Program-made: the position numbers and the translations under genes
Notes under the pieces: generated by a model
What the model was told of the DNA's origin: nothing
Database searches by the model: none
Seen by the model: only the letters and a program-made list of their open reading frames with translations
Source: Nannochloropsis oceanica
Taxonomy: Eukaryota > Sar > Eustigmatophyceae > Eustigmatales > Monodopsidaceae
Direction: 5' to 3'
Assembly (NCBI GenBank): GCA_004519485.1
Contig: CP038130.1
Coordinates: 558,001-622,000, forward strand
Length of the DNA stretch: 64,000 nucleotides
In this document: positions 42,213 through 50,996 of the stretch, in pieces
How the letters are laid out: each line of letters begins with the position of its first letter
Position numbering within the stretch: the stretch's first letter is position 1

Positions 42213-43229
42213 ATGGCCTGGTCGCAACAACCTCCTTTCCTCGGAGCTCTTCAACTCCTTTTCCTCGCCTCTACAGTCAGCACAGCATCAAGCGTGAACC
42301 CTAAGGTAGCTTTTGTCCATGGTCTTGCCCGGACCACGTCCCTCTTCTGTCCACCATACTTATTGTCACTTCGGTCTAGCAGTATTTCCGCAGCACCCGG
42401 CCCAGACAAGCAAGCTGTCCGAAGACGCACACCAAGATACGCCGCGAAAGGAGACGGGACGACGACAAATGCAGCCATCGAGCGGCCACTCTTGGACATG
42501 AACGGCTTCGTGGCAGTGTACAAACCGAAGGATTGGTCCTCAAACGATGTCGTTCAAAAAGTTCGCGGGGTTTTGGAGAAGGAAGCGAGACAGAGAGCAG
42601 GTACCAAAGTGAAAGTCAAGGTTGGGCATGGCGGGACCCTCGACCCCATGGCCACGGGCGTCCTGGTCCTGGGGGTGGGTACTGCTTGCCGAGATCTCAG
42701 CTTTTATCTGAAAGGTTCCAAAGCTTACCGGGCTGTTGGTTTGTTGGGCTCGGAGTACGATACAATGGATTCCACGGGCCAAATAACCGAGACAGTGGAT
42801 GTAGCGCATGTGACGCCCGAAACTCTCGAAGCGGCCTTAGGGGCGTTCCGTGGCAACATCATGCAGCGGCCACCTGCATTTTCTGCTCTGAGAAAGAATG
42901 GGAAACGTCTTTATGAGCTGGCCCGCAAGGGAGAAGTGGTGGAGGCGGAGCCCCGGCCCGTACAGGTTAATCTTTTGAATTTAGTCCCAGCAGAAGAGGA
43001 GGCCGGGAAAGTGATGCCTTGGCCGCACTTTGGATTAGAAATTGAGTGCCAGGGTGGAACGTACGTACGCTCGCTCATTTCAGACCTGGCTCGGACTGTA
43101 GATGCACGCGCACACATGACCGCTCTGGTGCGGACGAAGCAGGGACCTTTTTTCCTTAAGGATTGCTTGCCCGAGGAGACTTGGAAGACCGACGCCGAAG
43201 CCATTGTCCTTCAACTTGTAAAGAAGTAA
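42213..43229 (+). CDS. truB: tRNA pseudouridine-55 synthase, TruB type
   Basis: A 338-residue single-exon protein of the bacterial TruB family, which makes pseudouridine 55 in the T-loop of tRNA. The catalytic motif VGHGGTLDPMATGVLVLGVG places the active aspartate at D144. Other family motifs are NGFVAVYKPKDWSSNDVVQK, KAYRAVGLLGSEYDTMDSTG, QRPPAFSALRKNGKRLYELA and CQGGTYVRSLISDLA. About 95 residues precede the enzyme domain. They start with a hydrophobic stretch (FLGALQLLFLASTVSTASSV) and continue Ser/Arg/Pro-rich, consistent with a signal plus transit peptide for the plastid, though no clear F motif follows the signal; a mitochondrial location is possible. It is tail-to-tail with HCF101. Confidence 0.92.
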   Translation: MAWSQQPPFLGALQLLFLASTVSTASSVNPKVAFVHGLARTTSLFCPPYLLSLRSSSISAAPGPDKQAVRRRTPRYAAKGDGTTTNAAIERPLLDMNGFVAVYKPKDWSSNDVVQKVRGVLEKEARQRAGTKVKVKVGHGGTLDPMATGVLVLGVGTACRDLSFYLKGSKAYRAVGLLGSEYDTMDSTGQITETVDVAHVTPETLEAALGAFRGNIMQRPPAFSALRKNGKRLYELARKGEVVEAEPRPVQVNLLNLVPAEEEAGKVMPWPHFGLEIECQGGTYVRSLISDLARTVDARAHMTALVRTKQGPFFLKDCLPEETWKTDAEAIVLQLVKK

Positions 43230-43551
43230 ATTCAAGAAAGTGAAATAAGTGGAACATTAAGATGAAAATGCTGTTTAGTAGCATATTTTTTCAAGTGTAG
43301 ATGATGAGCATACTCTTGCGCACAACTGACGCATCTACACAAAACAAAAACAAGCAGGCAGGGGCTGCATTTATCGGCACTTTAAATCGAAGTCGCATTC
43401 TTTGTCAGACGTTTCCTTCTTTTCTCATTTCATTTGGCATCAATTTTGTTCATCACCACCATCGTGACGGCAGCGCACTCTTTCTCCTACAACAAGTAAC
43501 TTGCTATTCTTGCACTGCTTTATTTTGCTCTTCTTTCCTCTTCCCTTATTC
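43230..43551. other. Convergent 3' region between TruB and HCF101
   Basis: About 320 bp, AT-rich with T-rich and CT-rich parts, between facing stop codons. No gene is seen. Confidence 0.45.
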
Positions 43552-45465
43552 CTATCTGCTCTCCTTCGCAGGCTTCATGTCCTTATCGTACCCATCCACA
43601 AAGCTCCGGTAGGGAAACAAAGATTTATGGCCATCTGTCCATGTAATGCCCACCGCGTAGTTACCCACCGCCCCAATTTCCACCGGTTTAATTTCTTCCG
43701 GCACGTCCTCAGGCCGCAAAATCTGCCTCCCCGTCATTTCCTCCACGCACATGGCACACCGACACTGCCGACGGAGCGCCGCCGGGGACATCTTCTGGGG
43801 CGGTGCTACCGCCTCCGCCCCACCTGTATCACTATAGCCGTGCATTTTTACGGCAATCATGTGCTCTTCAGGCAAATAGGTGATAGAGGGTCGGAGGCGG
43901 GATCGATCGTGCCGAAGCTTCGCCACCTCCCGTACAACCCGGCCTGCAAGATCCATGAAAACTTGAGCGGGCGCGGAGTTTGGCTGGCCAAGGACCAAGG
44001 GCACTCCCGAGTCGCCCGATCTTGACACCTCCTCCAGTACGGGCAGTGACACAGTGTTGGTCAGGCCCCACATATCGGCCAACCGCTGTCGATGGCCTCG
44101 TCCAAAGAGAGGCCGGGCGACGCGATCCGCCTGCAGGCGTCGCAGCACCGTGGCCAGCAGTTCGTCCACCAACCCCGCTTGTGTCTTCGTGTCCTCCGCG
44201 GCCTTGATGACCTCCTCAATCTCTTGCCGCAGTCGTTTCCACGGCTTCGAGCCCACGGTGGAGGCGCTTCCCTGAGGGTCGCTTGCCCCCCTGGAGGCTG
44301 CATCATCCAGGGCCGAGGCGTCAGCGTAGGCCATGTTCTCCACCACCGCCACACAGGGAACATTCACCGTGTCAAACATATCTACGCCTTTGACCACGTC
44401 CGTGAAGCTCAGGCGTTGGGGGGTGGTGACGATTACAGCGGCCGTAATGTTGAGGGACTGGCAAAGGGTGAGAGGGATGTCCCCAGTTCCGGGCGGCATG
44501 TCAAGAATCAGGTAGTCCAGCTCGCCCCAACTCGTTAGGGTCAGGAGCTGGTTGATGAGCTGAATGACCATGGGCCCGCGCATAATGGCTGCTGCGCCTG
44601 GGTTTACGTACCCAAAGCTCATGAGCTTGACGCCCTTGGGCTGCCCCGCCGCGTCCACGCCGGTCAGCTTCACCATCGGCCGGATCTGGCTTTCCACAAA
44701 CTCTACCACCTCCGTGTCAGGGATCACCATGGTGGGAAGGCTTGGCCCGTAAATATCCGCGTCCAAAATGCCCACTCGGGCACCTTGGCGATCCAGGGCA
44801 AAGGCCAGGTTCACGGCCGTGGTGGACTTACCCACACCGCCTTTGCAGCTGGAGACGGCTATCACGTTGTTCACCAGGGACAAGCCCGTGGCCTTGATAT
44901 TGGCCGAGGCTGGGCGGTCCGCGTCGATGGGTCGAGATGACAGGATGACCTCAGCCTTGCTCACCCAAGGCAACTTTTCCACAACCCGGATCGCCTGGGC
45001 CTTGAGGTCGTCTTTGACGGGGCAGGCGGGCGTCGTAAGCTCCAGTACGAAGCGCACGCTGCCCGTCTCCCCGGCAACAGTCAGGTTCTTGATGAAGCCC
45101 AGCGTTACCACGTCCGACCCCAGGTCCGGGTCCATGACTTCCCGGAGTTGCGTTATCACTTGCGTAAGGTTCTCATCGTTGCTGCTGGCTACAGCACTGG
45201 ATGATACAGAGTCGACCGGGCTTTGCTCCGCGGACAAAGTTGCGTAAGGTAGAGGGGTGTGTGTAAGGACCGATGAACGGCTGGCCGAGGGCCCACGCCG
45301 CGATGGTGGCAAGAAGCTAGATACTTGGGGTCGGCGGGTCGACGACATGGGAGCTTGTTGGGGCGGCGTAAAGGCACGACATTGAAGGACGGCCCCGAGC
45401 AGCAGAGCAAGAACAATAATGATAATGGTCGGCACAAAGTCCTTCTTACGCAATGCAGCCTTCAT
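43552..45465 (-). CDS. HCF101: Plastid Mrp-type Fe-S scaffold/carrier HCF101
   Basis: A 637-residue single-exon protein with the complete HCF101 architecture. Order of parts: signal peptide with FVPTIIIIVLALLLGAVLQC ending in R-A-F-T-P-P (F32), a Ser/Pro-rich transit region, an MIP18-type domain (LREVMDPDLGSDVVTLGFIK, TTPACPVKDDLKAQA), and an Mrp/NBP35 P-loop ATPase. The ATPase has the deviant Walker A CKGGVGKST at 207-215, DADIYGPSLPTMV and LDYLILDMPPGTGDIPLTLC. A C-terminal DUF971 domain carries CRCAMCVEE and ends ITWTDGHKSLFPYRSFVDGY. In plants HCF101 delivers 4Fe-4S clusters for photosystem I and ferredoxin-thioredoxin reductase. An insert of about 80 residues (from SALDDAASRGASDPQGSAST) lies between ENMAY and the LPVLEEV segment. 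The start at 45465 immediately precedes the signal peptide. Confidence 0.95.
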   Translation of the reverse strand: MKAALRKKDFVPTIIIIVLALLLGAVLQCRAFTPPQQAPMSSTRRPQVSSFLPPSRRGPSASRSSVLTHTPLPYATLSAEQSPVDSVSSSAVASSNDENLTQVITQLREVMDPDLGSDVVTLGFIKNLTVAGETGSVRFVLELTTPACPVKDDLKAQAIRVVEKLPWVSKAEVILSSRPIDADRPASANIKATGLSLVNNVIAVSSCKGGVGKSTTAVNLAFALDRQGARVGILDADIYGPSLPTMVIPDTEVVEFVESQIRPMVKLTGVDAAGQPKGVKLMSFGYVNPGAAAIMRGPMVIQLINQLLTLTSWGELDYLILDMPPGTGDIPLTLCQSLNITAAVIVTTPQRLSFTDVVKGVDMFDTVNVPCVAVVENMAYADASALDDAASRGASDPQGSASTVGSKPWKRLRQEIEEVIKAAEDTKTQAGLVDELLATVLRRLQADRVARPLFGRGHRQRLADMWGLTNTVSLPVLEEVSRSGDSGVPLVLGQPNSAPAQVFMDLAGRVVREVAKLRHDRSRLRPSITYLPEEHMIAVKMHGYSDTGGAEAVAPPQKMSPAALRRQCRCAMCVEEMTGRQILRPEDVPEEIKPVEIGAVGNYAVGITWTDGHKSLFPYRSFVDGYDKDMKPAKESR

Positions 45466-45990
45466 GATGGTCGCTTCGAGTCCTGTAGCCAGAAGCAACC
45501 TCGCACCCTCGAGAAGCTGTGTTGGAGACAAGCGAAAGTGAGAAACGGGGTTGTCATTTGTCGTATAGCCGTCGAAACAGACCCTCGACGGCAACGAGTG
45601 TAAACGCATATCCTGGTCTCGCTGCCTCTGAAACAAACTTATCAAAGTCGTTTCGCGCGTTCGCCGCATCATCGTCATCATCGCACCACCAGCTCATTCC
45701 TCTAGAACTATCGCATGCAACCTGACGTCCTCTAGGACTTGCATACGAGGGGGAGCCTGTAGGGATGAGTACCCGCATTCTGATCTTGTTCCCATCCCAG
45801 GCCCTTTTCTAATCTCTTTACGTCGACTGTTTCCCTCCACCTGCACAGCTTCCCTGCCACTTCACACCTCCCGCACCTGCAACGCGACGGAAACACCACG
45901 TCGTTTTCCCCGAGCGACGCAATCGATTTCTATTTTGCCTTACTTCTGCAATTCAATGGGTCAAAGCGAGCCGTGAAAGGCAGCCAAGAG
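45466..45990. promoter_or_regulatory. Shared upstream region of HCF101 and the NYN nuclease gene
   Basis: A 525-bp divergent interval between two plastid-protein genes. The HCF101 frame stays open upstream to 45681, but that part lacks family similarity and would bury the signal peptide. No other gene is seen. Confidence 0.5.
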
Positions 45991-47286
45991 ATGCGTTGGC
46001 AGCACTATTCTGGTGACCGTCAGCGGGTCCCGCTTCTTCGTCTGCCGCTAACCGTGCTCCTCCTTACGCTCCTCGGCCTCTGCCCCCTCAAATGTTTTGC
46101 GGCCGCTGCCACGTCAAGATCACGCATCGGAGATTACCGGGGGGCTTCGCTGGCGTTTACGCCGGTCTTTACTGCGTCCGTAAATGTATGGTGCCGTTCG
46201 ATACAACGTAGCAGCCAGCTTGCTGTCTGCAGCACCTGTCCGCTTCTGGCATGCAACAGCCGCGATGGGGTGGTGCGATATGGAACCAAGGGTAGAAAGA
46301 AGCATCGGACGAGTCGGTGCAGGAAAAGTGACGATGGCGAATACTGCGAAGACAGTGATGAGTGTGAGGCTCCGCGCGTCTCGTCTCAAATCAATATCCC
46401 AGTCAGACGGCAGATAGCGTTTGTTAAGCAAATGAAAAAGCTCATGAAAGCTGAGGAGAGACCCAAAGAAGTGGCAAAGAAAGTGCGCCGCAAAAAGGAT
46501 TCGGCACAGCGAGAGGCAATTTCAGGCGATTATGCACGTTTTGACCAGACCATGTGCAGCACCTACCTTCTGGTGGACGGCTACAACGTGATAAAGTAAG
46601 TTTTTCTCCGATTAGATAAATATGCTTGTCTGGAGGACCTCTGCGCATGTATGTATACCCCCGTCAGTGTGTGTCTGGCCTTGATTATCATAACTTGTCA
46701 ATGTTTCAATGGCCTTTTGTTGAAAGTATGAGGTAAGTGGGTGTTTCATCTTGGCGTGTATTTTTTTTCACGTAATATATTTCCTCGGATCGGTCTTTCA
46801 CTCATTCTTGTTTCTCTCCGATTATATCATATACACAGCAATTGGTCCAAGATGATAAAGGCCCGGAGCATAGCAGGAATGCCAAGCGCACGGCAGGCGC
46901 TGTTAGAGCAGCTTCGGTACATCTACCACTCCCGACGCTGGAAAGTCGTGGTGGCGTACGACGAGCACACGCCGGGCGCGGAGCTGCGGGTGATGGAGGG
47001 GGACGTGGACGAGGTCTACACCGGCGCGCTTGACTCGGCGGATTCTTACATCGAGAGACGGGCAGTAGAGCTTTGTAAGAAGTCGGCGGGTCCTCGAGTC
47101 AAGGTTGCCACGGATGATCGAACCATTCAAGTAGTGAGCCTAGCTTCCGGTGCGGAGATGATGTCCACGAGCAGTCTGATCAAAGAGATTTACCTGGCCA
47201 GGCGCGAGCTGCTGTTTCAGCGGGATAATTCAGACTGGCGGTCAAAGAAGGCCTTTGACGATGCGCAAGAATACTTCATTGATTAG
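45991..47286 (+). CDS. YacP-like NYN-domain ribonuclease, plastid-targeted
   Basis: Two exons are read: 45991-46595 and 46839-47286, with a 243-bp intron, giving 350 residues. The N-terminus holds a hydrophobic signal (LLRLPLTVLLLTLLGLCPLK) followed by C-F-A-A-A, a plastid-entry motif. The C-terminal ~160 residues form a NYN (PIN-like) domain of the YacP/Rae1 family: STYLLVDGYNVINNWSKM, ALLEQLRYIYHSRRWKVVVA, YDEHTPGAELRVMEGDVDEV, DSADSYIERRAVELC, then KVATDDRTIQVVSLASGAEM. Bacterial Rae1 is a ribosome-associated mRNA endonuclease. The acidic residues near VDGYNV, DSADSYIE and TDDRTIQ would bind the catalytic metal. The intervening basic, Lys-rich linker may bind RNA. A role in plastid RNA turnover is inferred. 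Confidence 0.86.
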
Positions 47287-48064
47287 GCCTAGGCAAGGGA
47301 GGCAGGAGTGCAGGAGTCTGGGGATATACAGTCCAGCTCACAAGAACGTAGTTGTAGAAAAATATGGCAATGTATCATATCAATCATAGAATAGAAGCAA
47401 TGAGACGGTCGCTAATGAGAAGTGTTAAGGTGTAGAGTTCCCAAGATCCTTTCGGTTCCTTTGTTACTGCTTTATGGTTTCGTGTTCTTGCTTTTGGGCA
47501 AAGGCTTGACTTGACTTGACTAGCTTGTTTGGATTGCATCCTCCGGGAGAGATGTTTATCGCGCAAGCCGAAGCGGGCTGACGCCCTACCATACAGAGGA
47601 CCACACCCCCATGGACAGTGTGATCATGCCTTGTGCACTTGAAACATCTCTGGTACATCTATGCCCGTCCTCGATCATAATTAATTGAAAGGGGAAACAA
47701 CATGTTTCGATATACCTCGTCAGCTCCGTCTATCTAGAGGCGCCCACCATCCCAATAGTAGTACGCCCAGCTATTACTTCCACCCTCCCTCTATTTAACA
47801 TAAACATTTTGTCAACTTGAAATATTTCCTACCTTAAATATCCCTTTCGTCGTCCTTATCCCTCGTCGTCTGATAATTGCCGAATTGTATGGCATCGCCT
47901 TTCATGCGCTTCCAGGCCTTTGTTGTTAAAGTTCTTATGCAGATTTTACTATCTCCTTCTAGCAAAGACTCTCACTCCGTGCTCCACGTACACATCCTCC
48001 CATTTCCCTTTTCACGCGCTACCTCGTCTAAAAGTATTCCTGCCCACGCACTCAAGCTTTACCT
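47287..48064. other. Intergenic region after the NYN nuclease gene
   Basis: About 780 bp with AT-rich stretches and a short GACTT tandem near 47506-47520. Small frames on either strand (for example 47464-47658 minus and 47877-48086 plus) show no family similarity. I see no RNA gene. Confidence 0.4.
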
Positions 48065-48232
48065 CTATTCTGCTGCTTCTTGCTGAGAAGCCGCCTTAAA
48101 CTCGTCCTTGGAACGCCTCAATTCTGTCAAAGGCGTTCCTATAAAGGCTCTCTTATCCTTGGTTTGAGTGGCAGTAGGGCCCTTTACTGCTGCAGCTGGC
48201 ACCAAATCCAACTGAGCGCCCATAGCCATCAT
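48065..48232 (-). CDS. Possible small protein or terminal exon divergent from TAB2
   Basis: A 55-residue reverse-strand frame, MMAMGAQLDLVPAAAVKGPT continuing to KDKRAFIGTPLTELRRSKDE and ending FKAASQQEAAE. Its composition looks coding (Ala, Lys and Glu balanced, no low-complexity run). It is preceded by an in-frame stop seven bases upstream of a possible CAAG acceptor. It could be a short protein starting at the ATG at 48232, or the last exon of a gene whose other exons I could not identify. The 100 bp upstream on its strand is a CTCCTC-rich pyrimidine tract. I do not recognise the family. Confidence 0.35.
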   Translation of the reverse strand: MMAMGAQLDLVPAAAVKGPTATQTKDKRAFIGTPLTELRRSKDEFKAASQQEAAE

Positions 48233-48682
48233 CTTGGCGAGGGATTAGATGGTCTCGGTTCCCGCTTAGTGACGAGGAGGAGGAGAACGAGGACCAGGAG
48301 GTGGAGGAAATGAGGAGGAGGAGGAAGACGACAACGAGGTGGTGGAGGAGGAAAAGGACGCAAGAGGAGGGAAGTATGGATGCTTGAGGAAACAGAGCCC
48401 CTCCAGCAAGCTCTAATTGGCTAAGATAGGCACTCGTACGTATGGATGGACTCTTAGGGCGAGTGAGTGAGGGGTGAGGAAGGGTGAGGGACACATCCGG
48501 CCCATGGAGGCATGTCGTTTGGCGACAAAAACCGATTGGATATTCGTAACAGAACGTACGACACTCATTTAGACACTGTGACCACATTCTCTGACTTGAC
48601 ACTTGGTACACAGGCACGAAATCCTCACCTTTTCTGAGCGTAGAGCGCTCCGGACGGAACGCGGTCCTGTCATTTTCCTCAA
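48233..48682. promoter_or_regulatory. Upstream region of TAB2 with a purine-rich tract
   Basis: This 450-bp region lies upstream of TAB2. From about 48271 to 48375 the plus strand is dominated by GAGGAGGA purine repeats. A reverse-strand frame (48153-48869) crossing this tract encodes low-complexity Leu/Ser/Val and is not supported. Confidence 0.45.
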
Positions 48683-49741
48683 ATGTCGTCGCTTCTAGGC
48701 ACATGGCTAGTGCAGTTGATGGTCTTGGCCACGCTGTTGCTACCCCTGCAGGCGTTCGTCCCTTGTCGTCCCCCGTCGCATGGTCCCCTACAGCAGAAAA
48801 GGCAGTGGGGTTGTGGCCACAGCAGCCTCGGCTCGCCGGAGGTCGTCGTGTCTGCGAGCCTGGAGCCATCTACCACGTCGCGGCAAGACACGGTGAGGGA
48901 GCGGCTGGCCCAGGAATGGGAACTAGACTGCTATTCCAGGCCCGTCATTGGAGAGGACGGAAAAAAACTGTGGGAGCTGATGGTGTGTGATTCCCTGGGG
49001 GAGTTCCGGGCCGTGGAAGCCATGCCTAGCAACATGGTCAACAGCCGGGAGCTGCGCAAGCTAGTAGAGAAGATCATTGAGGACGCACCTGTCAAGCCCC
49101 GAGTCATCCGCTTCTTCCGCAATGCCATGTTTAACATGGTCAGCCTCTCTCTTAAGGATTTGAAAGTCCGCGTGGTGCCCAGTCGATCTACGAACGCCCT
49201 CTTCAGCTGGATCGACGAGCGTGAGGAGGAGGTCTACTCCAAAATGCCGGGCTATGACTCCCAGATGCGAGACTCGAACGACGTCTTTGGTCTGCGAGAG
49301 CCCGAGATCATGCCGGATGGCCTTATGGGGGATAAATACGCCTTCATGTGCCTTCCTGCCTCTCACTTTTTAGACGGTGAGGTGAATTACGACAACAGCG
49401 GCATCTCCCGCCTCTTCGCGCTTGACAAGTCTATCCCCCGGGACAAGCAGGTGCAGGGCATTGTGATCTACAGCCCCCGTGCCAAGTCCATTGCCGCCTG
49501 GTTGGCGAGCATGGAGCTGTGCTTTATCAAGGCCAACTTCAGCAAGCGCATTATGGTCCTTGAGGTGGGCATCGATACCCAGTATTTGATGGCCACACTA
49601 AACGACGTCAGACGCGTGGAGGCACAGATCTTCGAGAAGGGAAAGGAGGAGCTGGGTGGTGTACATTTTTTGGCACTGCAAACGGACGAGAGTAGCGATG
49701 GTGTGGAGGGCTTCTTCTTGTTGCGTGAGCGCAAACGTTAG
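48683..49741 (+). CDS. TAB2: TAB2/ATAB2 plastid translation factor for photosystem I
   Basis: A 352-residue single-exon protein of the Tab2 (DUF1092) family, RNA-binding proteins that activate translation of psaB and related plastid mRNAs. The diagnostic N-terminal block of the mature protein is EWELDCYSRPVIGEDGKKLW followed by ELMVCD. Other family-like parts are RKLVEKIIEDAPVKPRVIRF, VRVVPSRSTNALFSWIDERE and the end FLALQTDESSDGVEGFFLLR. The N-terminus has a signal peptide (TWLVQLMVLATLLLPLQ) ending in Q-A-F-V-P-C (F25), a textbook plastid-entry motif. The start ATG at 48683 places the signal at the very N-terminus. It lies 3.2 kb from HCF101, another photosystem I factor, with the NYN nuclease between them. 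Confidence 0.93.
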   Translation: MSSLLGTWLVQLMVLATLLLPLQAFVPCRPPSHGPLQQKRQWGCGHSSLGSPEVVVSASLEPSTTSRQDTVRERLAQEWELDCYSRPVIGEDGKKLWELMVCDSLGEFRAVEAMPSNMVNSRELRKLVEKIIEDAPVKPRVIRFFRNAMFNMVSLSLKDLKVRVVPSRSTNALFSWIDEREEEVYSKMPGYDSQMRDSNDVFGLREPEIMPDGLMGDKYAFMCLPASHFLDGEVNYDNSGISRLFALDKSIPRDKQVQGIVIYSPRAKSIAAWLASMELCFIKANFSKRIMVLEVGIDTQYLMATLNDVRRVEAQIFEKGKEELGGVHFLALQTDESSDGVEGFFLLRERKR

Positions 49742-49941
49742 AGGATAAATGACAAGGCGGGAGAACGGGGCAGTAGCAGCGCATCGAGGAAGGGGGGAAA
49801 AGGAAATGTAGCCATGGACTTCATGAAATGCATTTATGGAGAGTATGCACTAAGAGCAAGGCAATAGAACTATATCAGTGTATTATCTTTAATTTATTGG
49901 CGTCTTGGCCAAGTACTCATGACCACCTAGTTTATTCCATT

Positions 49942-50441
49942 TTACCTTCTTTTCGTGCTTCCGCCATCCTCCACAACAATATATGAATAGCCCGCCGCCA
50001 GCAAGAGGACTGATAGTGCTGTTGACACGAATCAAAGAGGGGCATTACGAATATCAGTATCAGGAAGGAGAAGTGCGAGGAATGAAACACGATTCCCTCT
50101 GGTAACTTACTGGCGATGATGAAGGGCGGCATTGCCGAGCGGACGTCGACCGTGTGGTAGACACCGACCTCGAGGACGAAGTAGAGCAGGGCCACGGCGA
50201 ATGAAGCCATCGTGGTACGGTACAAGGGCCCTGACTCGATGTTTAAAGCACACATCAGGGTGATAATTGCGGAGAGCAAGGTCCAAATGCCAAAAGTCCG
50301 TGCTGTGAGCGGGGTTACTTGATCCGTGGCCAGTCCGAAGACGCTCTTAGCTAGCGTGGCTGGCTGCAAGTAGCCTAAGACGACAGAGAGGACGCGGAGG
50401 GACGCGACGCAAATGAGCCAGACACGCAATAGGTTCTTCAT
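49942..50441 (-). CDS. ERG28: ERG28 family sterol-biosynthesis scaffold protein
   Basis: Two exons are read: 50111-50441 and 49942-50018, with a 92-bp intron, giving 135 residues. ERG28 is an ER membrane protein that holds the C-4 demethylation enzymes of sterol synthesis together. Family features are LLRVWLICVASLRVLSVVLG, LTARTFGIWTLLSAIITLMC, ALNIESGPLYRTTMASFAVA and LLYFVLEVGVYHTVDVRSAM. Four hydrophobic segments are visible, the last spanning the splice (PPFIIATLSVLLLAAGYSYI). The start codon chosen gives the charged MKNLLR N-terminus; upstream in-frame sequence is unlike the family. The gene is head-to-head with the VPS13-type gene, another membrane-lipid gene. Confidence 0.88.
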
Positions 50442-50996
50442 CTTCTTCGGGTTATGTCTGTGTGTTTGTGTGTCGTATTGGGTGTTTCTATTCGGCGTTG
50501 ATGGTCTCGACGAGGAACACGCATAACTCGCCAAATCATGGGAGAATTTTTGTGGCTGTAGGCTGTAGGTTGTCTGGCCTTCATCTCCCTGTCTTTACGA
50601 TTCCTTGGGCAGGTTGTTGGGCGTCTAAAAGTGATGTTACCGCTTATCCACACTTTGTTGGTAAATCAGACTATGCTATTGTGAATTTTGGGGGCGGGAG
50701 GGCTTTGTAAGCCCTATACTGACATATGCAAAGAAGAAGACCAAGGATGGGCCCGGGCGGGCGGGCGGGTCATGTGCCATGCCGTCGTTCCGTTTCCTGT
50801 CCCTGACCGTCCTCCACAATAAGCACAAAAGGACATATCTCTGCACATCAATCATCAGAAGTATAACGATAGGCAATCGCTGCATCTCTCGGAAGGGTTG
50901 GGTGTGCAACTCTCTCTGATTCTAACCAAGCACACACCCTACAAATACAACGCGGTCATTCCACAACCCCACTGCATACAGCCAGGCGCTGCTGCC
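50442..50996. promoter_or_regulatory. Shared upstream region of ERG28 and the VPS13-type gene
   Basis: A 555-bp divergent interval. A GC-rich GGGCGGGCGGGCGGG block lies at 50755-50769. No other gene is supported. Confidence 0.45.

Noticed and set aside
48153-48869. 238-codon minus-strand frame overlapping the TAB2 start
   Set aside because: It crosses a CTCCTC simple tract and is antisense to the clear TAB2 signal peptide; no family similarity.
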